This document shows, one piece after another, positions 43,813 to 50,836 of a stretch of 64,000 nucleotides of DNA. Source of the DNA: Nocardia shimofusensis NBRC 100134 (GTDB lineage Bacteria; Actinomycetota; Actinomycetes; Mycobacteriales; Mycobacteriaceae); the NCBI RefSeq assembly GCF_001613125.1, contig NZ_BDBT01000005.1, positions 62,001 through 126,000 on the forward strand, in the 5' to 3' direction. A program made the translations under genes and the position numbers. A model generated the notes under the pieces. That model was given only the letters and a program-made list of their open reading frames with translations. It was not told the origin of the DNA and ran no database searches. Position 1 is the first letter of the stretch; every line of letters begins with the position of its first letter.

Positions 43813-45071
43813 GACGGCTCGGCCGTCGCGGGTTCGTCGGCCGCCACCACGGGGGTCGGCGCGGGATCCGTGCCGGGCACGTAGGTCTCGTACGACTGGT
43901 GCTGCTGCTCGCCGCGACTTTCGGCGAGCTTGCTCCGGATCACCTCGGTCACCGACTCGATGCTCAGCGAGCCGACCACCGCGCCACGACCATCGGTGAC
44001 CAGGACCGCGCCCTGGCTGGTGGCGAGCATGGCGTCGAGCGCGTCGTTGAGAGTCGAGGAGCGGGCCACCACCGGCAGGCGCCGATCCAGATAGTCCGAG
44101 ATCTCCGGTTTGCTGCGCACTTCCGCCACCGACGGCCACGAGCGGGGACGATCGTGTGTGTCGACGACGACCACCCAGGTGTGCCCCGCGGCCTCCGCCC
44201 GGGACAGCACGTCTCCGGTCGGTTCGCCGACACGGGCGAGAGTCACCGCCTCGGTCTCCACATCGCGCACCCGTGACACCGTCAGATAGGCCAGTTTCGC
44301 GCCGGAGCCGACGAATTCCTCCACGAACGGCGTCGCCGGATCGGTGAGGATCTGTTCCGGGGCCGCGTACTGCTCGACATGACCGCCCTCGGACAGGATG
44401 AGCACCTTGTCGCCGAGTTTGGTGGCCTCCTCGAAATCATGGGTGACGATCACGATGGTCTTACCGAGTTCCTGCTGGATCGCGATCAGGCTGTCCTGCA
44501 AGCGGACCCGGGTGATCGGGTCGACCGCGCCGAAGGGCTCGTCCATCAGCAACACCGGCGGGTCGGCGGCCAGCGCGCGCGCCACGCCCACGCGTTGCTG
44601 CTGGCCGCCGGACATGTCCTTGGGCAGCCGGTCGGCGAACTCCGCGGGGTCCAGACCCACCAGGTCGAGCAGATAGTCGGTGCGTTCGGCGATCCGCTTA
44701 CGGTCCCAGCCCAGCACCCGCGGAATCGCGCCGATGTTCTTGGCCACCGACCAGTGCGGGAAGAGGCCGCCGGACTGGATCACGTAGCCGATGCCCTGGC
44801 GCAGCTTGTCGGGGTCCTCCTCGGTGACGTCGCGACCGCCGATCAGAATCCGGCCCTCGGTCGGTTCGATCAGCCGGTTGATCATCTTCAGGGTCGTCGT
44901 CTTGCCGCAGCCGGACGGGCCGACGAACGCGACGACCTCGCCCGCCTCGATCTCCAGATCGAGCCGGGCGACCGCCGGGGTCCGCTGCCCCTTGTAGCGC
45001 TTGACGACCGAGTCCACAACGATTCCGGCGCCGGTGACGTGACGCCGCTGCGCCGGCTCAGCGGAAGCCAT
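43809..45071 (-). CDS. Osmoprotectant ABC importer, ATPase subunit with CBS domains (ProV-like)
   Basis: A 420-aa ATPase. Walker A FVGPSGCGKTTTLKMINRL, Q-loop YVIQSGGLFPHWSV, signature DMSGGQQQRVGVARAL, Walker B PVLLMDEPFGAVDP and the switch His in VIVTHDFEEA are all intact. Residues ~265-385 hold a pair of CBS domains (ending GAVLVTDGRGAVVGSLSIESV), which in OpuA-type transporters sense ionic strength or nucleotides and gate uptake. A charged tail follows. The start overlaps the preceding permease stop (TGATG). Confidence 0.9.
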   Translation of the reverse strand: MASAEPAQRRHVTGAGIVVDSVVKRYKGQRTPAVARLDLEIEAGEVVAFVGPSGCGKTTTLKMINRLIEPTEGRILIGGRDVTEEDPDKLRQGIGYVIQSGGLFPHWSVAKNIGAIPRVLGWDRKRIAERTDYLLDLVGLDPAEFADRLPKDMSGGQQQRVGVARALAADPPVLLMDEPFGAVDPITRVRLQDSLIAIQQELGKTIVIVTHDFEEATKLGDKVLILSEGGHVEQYAAPEQILTDPATPFVEEFVGSGAKLAYLTVSRVRDVETEAVTLARVGEPTGDVLSRAEAAGHTWVVVVDTHDRPRSWPSVAEVRSKPEISDYLDRRLPVVARSSTLNDALDAMLATSQGAVLVTDGRGAVVGSLSIESVTEVIRSKLAESRGEQQHQSYETYVPGTDPAPTPVVAADEPATAEPS

Positions 45072-45712
45072 CACAGTCCTTTCGCGATCGTGAGTCGTCC
45101 GAGCAGGACGAGCAGCGCGTCGAACGCCAAGGCGATGGCGACGATGAGAATGGTTCCGGTCAGCGCCATTTCGAGGGCGTTCGCGCCGCCGAGCCGGGAC
45201 AGGCCGTTGAAGATCAGCGATCCGAGGCCGGGGCCGAGCACGTAGGCGACGACGGCGGCGACGCCGACGATCATCTGCGTGGACACCCGGATGCCGGTGA
45301 GGATCACCGGCCAGGCGATCGGCAGTTCGACGGTCACCAGGATCCGCCGACGCGACAACCCGATTCCCCGCGCCGATTCCACCACCGAGTCGGGCACCGA
45401 GCGCAGTCCCACGATGGCGTTGCCGATCACCGGCATCGCCGCGAAGAAGGCCAGCATGAGGAACGAAGGCACCACGCCCAGGCCGAACGGCACCAGCAAC
45501 AGCGCCAGCAGTGCCAGCGAGGGGATCGTCAGCGCCACCCGGCTCGAGGTCAGCGACAGCGCCGCGGCCACCGGGAATCGATAGACCGCGACCGCGACGA
45601 GCACGGCGACGACCGTGCCGACCAGGACGGTCTGGAATGCCAGGGAAGCGTGCTGGTAGGTGAGAAACGCGAGCGTTTCCTCTCGCCCCTGGATATAGCT
45701 CCACACATTCAC
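45071..45712 (-). CDS. Osmoprotectant ABC importer, permease subunit 1
   Basis: A 213-aa permease with five to six transmembrane segments and the EAA loop VVESARGIGLSRRRILVTV. Together with the second permease, the CBS-ATPase and the lipoprotein it forms a complete quaternary-amine importer. First gene of the operon; the promoter must lie in the 153-bp gap 45713-45865. Confidence 0.88.
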   Translation of the reverse strand: MNVWSYIQGREETLAFLTYQHASLAFQTVLVGTVVAVLVAVAVYRFPVAAALSLTSSRVALTIPSLALLALLLVPFGLGVVPSFLMLAFFAAMPVIGNAIVGLRSVPDSVVESARGIGLSRRRILVTVELPIAWPVILTGIRVSTQMIVGVAAVVAYVLGPGLGSLIFNGLSRLGGANALEMALTGTILIVAIALAFDALLVLLGRLTIAKGL

Positions 45713-45865
45713 GCCGAGATCCCGTCGTCAGCCGATGATCGGCCGGCACTTTCGCGGGTGGCGACCGCAACACATGTGCCACCGAATGGTAGGCGATTCT
45801 TCCGAACGATCATTCGGTGGCGCGCCGCCGCACGCCGCTTCGGCAGGTCGATCGCGGTGGCCGGA

Positions 45866-46120
45866 TCAGTCCGGCTCGACCAGTGGGTCGACGACCTCGA
45901 CGAAGGACAGATTTCCGATCCGGTCGGCGGCGTCTCGGCTCGCGCCGATGGTGACCGGGTCCGGGTAGGCGCCGTGCACGACCATCGCACCCGCCGCCTT
46001 CAACTCCCTGGCGAACTCGGCGGGCTCGTCGGATGCCGCCGGGCCCGCGAGACCACCGGGATCGGCGCTGATCGATGGGGCGAATCGAACTCGGAAGACG
46101 CCGGTCGCTGACTGCTGCAC
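45866..46120 (-). CDS. Small protein of unknown function
   Basis: An 84-aa protein starting at GTG 46120 with an almost perfect ribosome site, AAGGAGGAAAC, immediately upstream. It reads MQQSATGVFRVRFAP, then ELKAAGAMVVHGAYPDPVTI and a final VEVVDPLVEPD. No known domain is recognised and no signal peptide is seen. The strong ribosome site is the main support. Confidence 0.6.
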   Translation of the reverse strand: MQQSATGVFRVRFAPSISADPGGLAGPAASDEPAEFARELKAAGAMVVHGAYPDPVTIGASRDAADRIGNLSFVEVVDPLVEPD

Positions 46121-46223
46121 GTTTCCTCCTTGAAACTGCGCACATGGAACTACCCGAACAGGACATACCATCGCCAGTCTCACTCAAACATGCTGTGTCG
46201 CACGCCGGGACACGCCACCGGTG

Positions 46224-46898
46224 TCAGTTGGGCGGGAACTCCCCGTTGACCGTCAGCACGCCGTCCACGGAGAGGTAGTAGACGACCAGATTCGGGCCGC
46301 CCTGCGGGCAGCACAGCGGATCTTCCGCACGCGGCCAGCGGTATTCCACCGATACCGTCTCACGCGAGTTGTCGATGACGGACGTGTAGGCGTAGGGCTG
46401 GTCCGAGCCGGTGCCCAGGTAGCGGCCCTCGGTGAAGAACAGAATGTGTACGGCCGGATGCATGCCCGACCCTTCCACCGCCACATAGGACAGCAGGTCG
46501 TCGCATCCCTGCGAGATCGGATCCTCACTCACCTCCCGGATGGTCCACGGCTCCTCGCCGGACGCCGTGGGCTCCAGACTCGCGATCGCGGAAGTGACCA
46601 GGCCGGAATCGGGGTCGAGGCACATTCCGTCGCCGCTGCCGTCCGATGTCCCCGGTGCGGTGGCCGGTGGGGTCCCGGCCGGTCCGGTGACCGGCATCGG
46701 AGCCGGGGTGGTCTGCCCCGGTGCGCCGGGTTCGGTCGTCGACTCGACGCCGGAGGGGTGCGCACCACCAGGTCGGGGGACTTCACTCGGCGCCGCGACG
46801 CTGTTCGGCAGCGTGATCGGCTCGTCGTCTCCGTCGCAGCCGGTGAGCAGACCGGCGATCACGGCCAACGCTGCCAGGGCCGGAATTCTGACGTTCAT
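46224..46898 (-). CDS. LppP/LprE-family lipoprotein
   Basis: A 224-aa lipoprotein. Lipobox AGLLTGCDGD at about residue 21. A Pro/Thr/Gly-rich linker (residues ~25-85) tethers a C-terminal domain with the LppP/LprE features: C-x-DPDSGLVTSAIASL, CDDLLSYVAVEGSG, VHILFFTEGRYLGTGS, VSVEYRWPRAEDP and a terminal NGEFPPN. These mycobacterial/nocardial cell-wall lipoproteins have no established activity; they are often linked to TLR2 signalling and lysozyme binding in M. tuberculosis. Monocistronic, divergent from the secreted protein at 47247. Confidence 0.8.
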   Translation of the reverse strand: MNVRIPALAALAVIAGLLTGCDGDDEPITLPNSVAAPSEVPRPGGAHPSGVESTTEPGAPGQTTPAPMPVTGPAGTPPATAPGTSDGSGDGMCLDPDSGLVTSAIASLEPTASGEEPWTIREVSEDPISQGCDDLLSYVAVEGSGMHPAVHILFFTEGRYLGTGSDQPYAYTSVIDNSRETVSVEYRWPRAEDPLCCPQGGPNLVVYYLSVDGVLTVNGEFPPN

Positions 46899-47246
46899 GT
46901 GCACCCCTACATCGATCGTCCCGGCGTCGCGGACCTGCACCGACGAACCCCACCGAGATCGAGATGGCGAATTCTGTTGTCCCCCATCGAAGGAGGTATC
47001 AGGGGTGTTTTTGCAGGTGTTAACGCCTGGCAGCGGCGCCGCGCGTGTCGCGCAGCCGTGACCGAATCTGTATCGAATACGCATCGAATGCGGGCTAGCG
47101 TGGAGCGTGTGCGCCCCGGGAATCAGCACGACTCCCCGGCCGCCATGGAGATCCACGTCCGACAAGCACAGCACCGACAACCGCGTGACCGGCGACGAGG
47201 GACTGAATCGACTGCCCTCGCGCCCGGATCGCGCTGAGGAGTAGCC
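46899..47246. other. Divergent intergenic region of lipoprotein and secreted-protein genes
   Basis: 348 bases with no convincing gene. It holds the three CGAAT repeats at 47063-47092 and a TAGCGT -10-like element at 47095. A short ATG frame at 47143-47237 has no ribosome site and Arg/Gln-rich sequence, so I do not call it a gene. Confidence 0.45.
47063..47092. promoter_or_regulatory. Three CGAAT direct repeats spaced exactly 11 bp
   Basis: CGAAT begins at 47063, 47074 and 47085; the last two extend to 11-bp near-identical units (TATCGAATACG, CATCGAATGCG). One-turn spacing is the geometry of OmpR/PhoB-type response-regulator boxes. It lies ~155 bp upstream of the secreted-protein gene and ~165 bp from the lipoprotein start. 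Confidence 0.45.
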
Positions 47247-47735
47247 ATGCCCCGTGGAACCACCGCACTCACCGCACTCATCGCAGCCACGCCGTTCGCG
47301 GCCCTGTTCCTGTTGACCGCCCCGCAGGCCGCTGCCGAATCCACCTCCTGCCCGGCGCCGGGCGCGAACACGGTCACCATCACCGCATCGGACGCCGAAT
47401 GCTCGGCCACCAGCGCCGCCGGTGGCGCCGCGGCCGCCTACGGGCTCGGCGGGGACGCTTCGGCCCAGGCGAGTCAGACCAGCCTGTCGCTGGCCATCGC
47501 CCAGAACGGCGGCGTGGCGACCTCCACCGCGACCCCGTGGTCGGGTCCCGCCGCCCTCGCCCTCGGCCCCGGCGCGACGGTGACCACCAGCGGAGTCCGG
47601 CCCGGACTGTCGATCGGCATCGCAGGGCCCGGCGCGACGGTGACGGTCACCGGCACATCGACCCCGACCTGCACCGGCGGCATGGGCTTCGCCGGAGACT
47701 TCCAGACCTTCCAGGGTTGCCTCTCGATGGGCTGA
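47247..47735 (+). CDS. Secreted low-complexity protein
   Basis: A 162-aa protein with a Sec signal peptide cleaved near QAAAES (about residue 30). The mature part is Ala/Gly/Ser/Thr-rich with four cysteines (SCPAPG, AECSAT, PTCTGG, QGCLSM) and short repeats such as GPGATVT, giving a beta-helix or fibre-like look. No enzyme motif. GAGGAGTAGCC precedes the ATG. Function unknown. Confidence 0.7.
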   Translation: MPRGTTALTALIAATPFAALFLLTAPQAAAESTSCPAPGANTVTITASDAECSATSAAGGAAAAYGLGGDASAQASQTSLSLAIAQNGGVATSTATPWSGPAALALGPGATVTTSGVRPGLSIGIAGPGATVTVTGTSTPTCTGGMGFAGDFQTFQGCLSMG

Positions 47736-47765
47736 CCTCCCGACCGACTTCCCGTGGGAGCCCTT

Positions 47766-48191
47766 GTGAGCGCACCGCTCGGATTCGATCGACTGCAGCA
47801 ACGCGTCGCCGGCATCGCACCGGCGGTCCGGCAACCGTTGGACTCCCCGTACGAGATCTCCGACGAGTTGTTCGCCGCCCTGCGTCACGTCCTGCACGAC
47901 GTCGGCGGACAGCCGGACATACCGGTCGAGTACCTGGAGAAGGAGGAAGAGTCCTGGGAGATGAACACCTATGTCACCTGTGAATGCCTCGGCTGGCGTG
48001 GGGTGTGGAACTCCGAGGAACGCAGGCGCGCCGAGAACGACCTCGGCGCGACGCTGTATTTCGGCCTCCCCTACTACGCGCGATGGGCGACCGTCGCGGC
48101 GAAGACCCTCGTCGCCAAGGGGTTGATCACCCCGGACGAACTGTCGGCGAAGATCGACGAGGTCCGCTCCCGATCGGCGGGCCCGCGATGA
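47766..48191 (+). CDS. Nitrile/thiocyanate hydrolase small subunit (beta N-terminal type)
   Basis: A 141-aa protein matching the N-terminal half of nitrile hydratase beta subunits, which is a separate gene in thiocyanate hydrolase and toyocamycin nitrile hydratase. Motif region: CECLGWRGVWNSEERRRAEN, YYARWATVAAKTLVAKGLIT and ELSAKIDEV. It is expected to bind the alpha-type subunit encoded two genes downstream. GTG 47766 has GGGAG upstream; GTG 47754 is also open. The stop overlaps the next ATG (ATGA). First of four coupled genes. Confidence 0.75.
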   Translation: MSAPLGFDRLQQRVAGIAPAVRQPLDSPYEISDELFAALRHVLHDVGGQPDIPVEYLEKEEESWEMNTYVTCECLGWRGVWNSEERRRAENDLGATLYFGLPYYARWATVAAKTLVAKGLITPDELSAKIDEVRSRSAGPR

Positions 48192-48565
48192 CGGCCGACC
48201 CGCCGGAAACGCACCGCAGGTACCGCCTCGGTGATCGGGTCACCGTCCGTCAGGCCACCAGTATGTTCCACACGCGCACCCAGGCCTACACCCGCGGCCG
48301 CACCGGCGTCGTCGTCGACTACCGACCCGCATGGGTCATCCCCGAAGACGAGGCATGGGGCCGCGACGACGGCCGGGTCGAACCGTTCTATGTGGTCAGG
48401 TTCCGGCAGACGGAGCTGTGGCCGGCCTACACCGGTTGCGCCGCCGACACTCTCGAGACCGAGGTCTCCGAGCGCTGGCTCGAACCCGCCGGAGATCTCG
48501 ACCCCGCACCGCAGCCGGACCCCGCCCCGCATCCCGACCCCGCCGAGGAGGACGAATCCCGTTGA
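48188..48565 (+). CDS. Nitrile/thiocyanate hydrolase SH3-like subunit (beta C-terminal type)
   Basis: A 125-aa protein corresponding to the SH3-like C-terminal half of nitrile hydratase beta: YRLGDRVTVRQA, HTRTQAYTRGRTGVVVDYR, then YVVRFRQTELWP and LETEVSERWLEPA. The HTRxPxY-type entry segment is conserved in function position. A Pro/Asp/Glu-rich tail of ~20 residues ends the protein. It forms the beta half with the previous gene product. Overlaps both neighbours by four bases. Confidence 0.8.
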   Translation: MTADPPETHRRYRLGDRVTVRQATSMFHTRTQAYTRGRTGVVVDYRPAWVIPEDEAWGRDDGRVEPFYVVRFRQTELWPAYTGCAADTLETEVSERWLEPAGDLDPAPQPDPAPHPDPAEEDESR

Positions 48566-49281
48566 GCCACACCCATGATCACGACGATCACGACGCGCAC
48601 GCCCCGATCCGGACAGGTCAGGAGATCAGCGAGTTCGAGGTGCTGGAGACGGCGATCCGCGAACTCGCCATCGAGAAGGGCCTGTTCTCGCACGAGGACC
48701 ACCGGCGCTTCTCCGAGTGGGCCCAGGCGGTGGGTCCGCACGGCGGGTCCCGGCTGGTCGCCCGCGCGTGGCTCGACCCGGACTTCAAGGCGCGCCTGCT
48801 CACCGACGGCACCGAGACCTGCAAGGAGATCGGCATCGACTGGCGCGACCCCACCGGCTCCGGCACACCGAGCGACTACACCTATTTCTACGTCCTCGAG
48901 AACACCCCGCAGGTGCACAACGTCATCGTCTGCACGTTGTGTTCGTGCTACCCGCGCCCGGTTCTCGGCATGTCGCCCGACTGGTATCGCACCCCGAACT
49001 ACCGCAGGCGCCTGGTCCGATGGCCGCGCGAGGTACTCGCCGAATTCGGCCTGCGCTTCCCGCCCGAGGTCGAGGTGCGGGTGCACGATTCGAACCAGAA
49101 GTCCCGCTTCATGGTGATGCCGATGCGCCCCCCGGGCACCGAGGGCTGGACAGAGGATCAGCTCGCGGCGATCGTGACCCGCGACACCATGATCGGCGTC
49201 GCGCTTCCCCAGGTCGACTGGACCGCCACCCGGCCGCCGGACCAGGCCGACGTCGCGACGCGACAGGAGGTCCGCTCGTGA
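48562..49281 (+). CDS. Nitrile/thiocyanate hydrolase metal-centre subunit (alpha/gamma type)
   Basis: A 239-aa catalytic subunit. The metal claw VCTLCSCYPRPVLG is at about residues 122-135; CTLCSC (Thr, not Ser) marks the cobalt type, with post-translational oxidation of two cysteines. Flanks are standard: ARAWLDPDFKARLLTDG, HNVIVCTLCSC, YRRRLVRWPREVL and a C-terminal RDTMIGVALPQV. A His/Asp-rich start (SHTHDHDDHDAH) could bind metal. TTG 48562 overlaps the prior stop, with GAGGAGG upstream. Hydrates nitriles to amides or thiocyanate to carbonyl sulfide and ammonia; which one cannot be told here. Confidence 0.87.
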   Translation: MSHTHDHDDHDAHAPIRTGQEISEFEVLETAIRELAIEKGLFSHEDHRRFSEWAQAVGPHGGSRLVARAWLDPDFKARLLTDGTETCKEIGIDWRDPTGSGTPSDYTYFYVLENTPQVHNVIVCTLCSCYPRPVLGMSPDWYRTPNYRRRLVRWPREVLAEFGLRFPPEVEVRVHDSNQKSRFMVMPMRPPGTEGWTEDQLAAIVTRDTMIGVALPQVDWTATRPPDQADVATRQEVRS

Positions 49282-49604
49282 GCAGCCCCTACGACGTCCT
49301 GCTGAGCACCCTGCCCACCGGCGCCACCCGCGAATCCGCCCTGCCGGAACTGGATCGCACGCCCGACCCGTGGGAGTCGAGCATGCAGGCCACCTGCGAA
49401 TGCCTGTCCTGGCGTGGCGCACTGGACAATCTCGAACGCAGGCATGCCGAAGACGCTCTCGGTGAGACCATCTACCGCGAATTCCCGGTGCGCGCCCGCT
49501 CGGCCCTCGTCACCGCCCACGCATTGCTGGAGCGCGGCGTGATCAGCGCGGACGAATTACGGGCCCGCATGGAGTTGGTGCGCGACAGGTTCCATCGCGC
49601 ATAG
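49278..49604 (+). CDS. Nitrile/thiocyanate hydrolase activator-like protein
   Basis: A 108-aa protein homologous to the first gene of the set: CECLSWRGALDNLERRHAED and SALVTAHALLERGVISADEL line up with its motifs. Nitrile-hydratase activators (P14K/P15K type) are such beta-like small proteins that deliver cobalt, so this last gene is the probable metallochaperone rather than a structural subunit. GTG 49278 follows AGGAGG and overlaps the catalytic-subunit stop. Confidence 0.72.
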   Translation: MSSPYDVLLSTLPTGATRESALPELDRTPDPWESSMQATCECLSWRGALDNLERRHAEDALGETIYREFPVRARSALVTAHALLERGVISADELRARMELVRDRFHRA

Positions 49605-49739
49605 CGCCGGCCGCGGTGCGTGGGCCGTGGGAGGGCGGGTCGACGCACGGCTCCCGATCGCTGCCTATGGTGAGTCGGAGGGGCGGCGGTGACTCCGGCC
49701 TCTGTTCGACCGACGAGAAGAAACGTAGGTGAGGGCACC

Positions 49740-50822
49740 ATGCCGAAGATCGTGCTGTTCGGGGCGACCGGGTATACCGGCCGGCTCACCGCGCAAGCGC
49801 TGACCGCCCGGGGCGCGACCCCGGTGCTGGCCGGACGCAATGCCACCGCACTGGCGAAACTGGCCGCCGACGTCGGCGGCGCGGAGACCGCCGTGGCCGA
49901 CGTGACCGATCCCGCCTCGGTGCGCGCCCTGTTGGACCGGGGCGATGTGCTGGTGACGACCGTCGGGCCGTTCCTCCGCTTCGGCGGCCCCGCGCTGGAG
50001 GCCGCCGTCGCGGCGGGAGCGCACTACTTCGACTCCACCGGGGAAGGACCGTTCATCCGCACCGTCTTCGACCACGACGACCGGGCCCGCGCGGCAGGCT
50101 CCGGACTGCTGACGGCGTTCGGATTCGATTACGTCCCCGGCAATCTGGCCGCCGCACTGGCACTGCGGGAGGCCCCCGACGCCGTGCGCGCGGACATCGG
50201 CTACTTCATCGCCGCACCGGGCACCAGCGGCGGCACGCGTGCCTCCATGGCGGGCATGTTGTTCGAACCCGGCTTCGCCCTGCGCGGCGGCAGGGTCGTT
50301 GCCGAGCGGACGGGCGCACGGTTGCACACCTTCGACGTCGCGGGCAGTCCGCATACCGGGGTGAGCGTGCCGGGGTCGGAACACTTCACGCTGACGCGCT
50401 CCTATCCACGCCTGCGTGAGGCCGGCGTCTACCTCGGCGTGCCCGCGTCGGCAGCCGCCCGCGGCGTGCAGGCCACCACGCTGCTCACCGATGTCCTCAC
50501 CCGGGTGGGACCGGTGAAGCGACTCGTCGACAACGCTCTGGCCCGGGTCGTCAAGGGCTCGACCGGCGGCCCCGGCCCGGAGTCGCGCGCTCGCACCCGA
50601 ACCTGGGCGGTCGCCGAGGCGTCCGACGCCTCCGGCCGCGTGCTGGCCTCGGTGACCCTCACCGGCGGTGATCCCTACGATTTCACCGCGGCCATCCTCG
50701 CCTGGGGCGCGCAGACCGCACTCGACGGCGGCCTGCTCGGCACCGGTGCGCTCGGCCCGGTCGACGCCTTCGGGCTCGACACACTCACCGCGGCAGCCGA
50801 GGCGGCGGGCCTGCGCCGGTAG
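49740..50822 (+). CDS. Saccharopine-dehydrogenase-like / trans-acting enoyl reductase family protein
   Basis: A 360-aa Rossmann protein: KIVLFGATGYTGRLTAQAL, then VLAGRNATALAKLA, DVLVTTVGPFLRFGGPALEA, AGAHYFDSTGEGPFI and GFDYVPGNLAAALAL. Mycobacterial relatives include the trans-acting enoyl reductase of phthiocerol dimycocerosate synthesis (Rv2953 type), which reduces a polyketide double bond. No PKS lies next to it, but the megasynthase at 12-23 kb lacks an ER domain; a trans role there is possible but unproven. ATG 49740; ends 15 bp from a convergent gene. Confidence 0.82.
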   Translation: MPKIVLFGATGYTGRLTAQALTARGATPVLAGRNATALAKLAADVGGAETAVADVTDPASVRALLDRGDVLVTTVGPFLRFGGPALEAAVAAGAHYFDSTGEGPFIRTVFDHDDRARAAGSGLLTAFGFDYVPGNLAAALALREAPDAVRADIGYFIAAPGTSGGTRASMAGMLFEPGFALRGGRVVAERTGARLHTFDVAGSPHTGVSVPGSEHFTLTRSYPRLREAGVYLGVPASAAARGVQATTLLTDVLTRVGPVKRLVDNALARVVKGSTGGPGPESRARTRTWAVAEASDASGRVLASVTLTGGDPYDFTAAILAWGAQTALDGGLLGTGALGPVDAFGLDTLTAAAEAAGLRR

Positions 50823-50836
50823 TCCGGCGCAGGCGA

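Noticed and set aside
47143-47237. Small plus-strand ATG frame before the secreted protein
   Set aside because: No ribosome site and biased Arg/Gln composition; more likely leader DNA.
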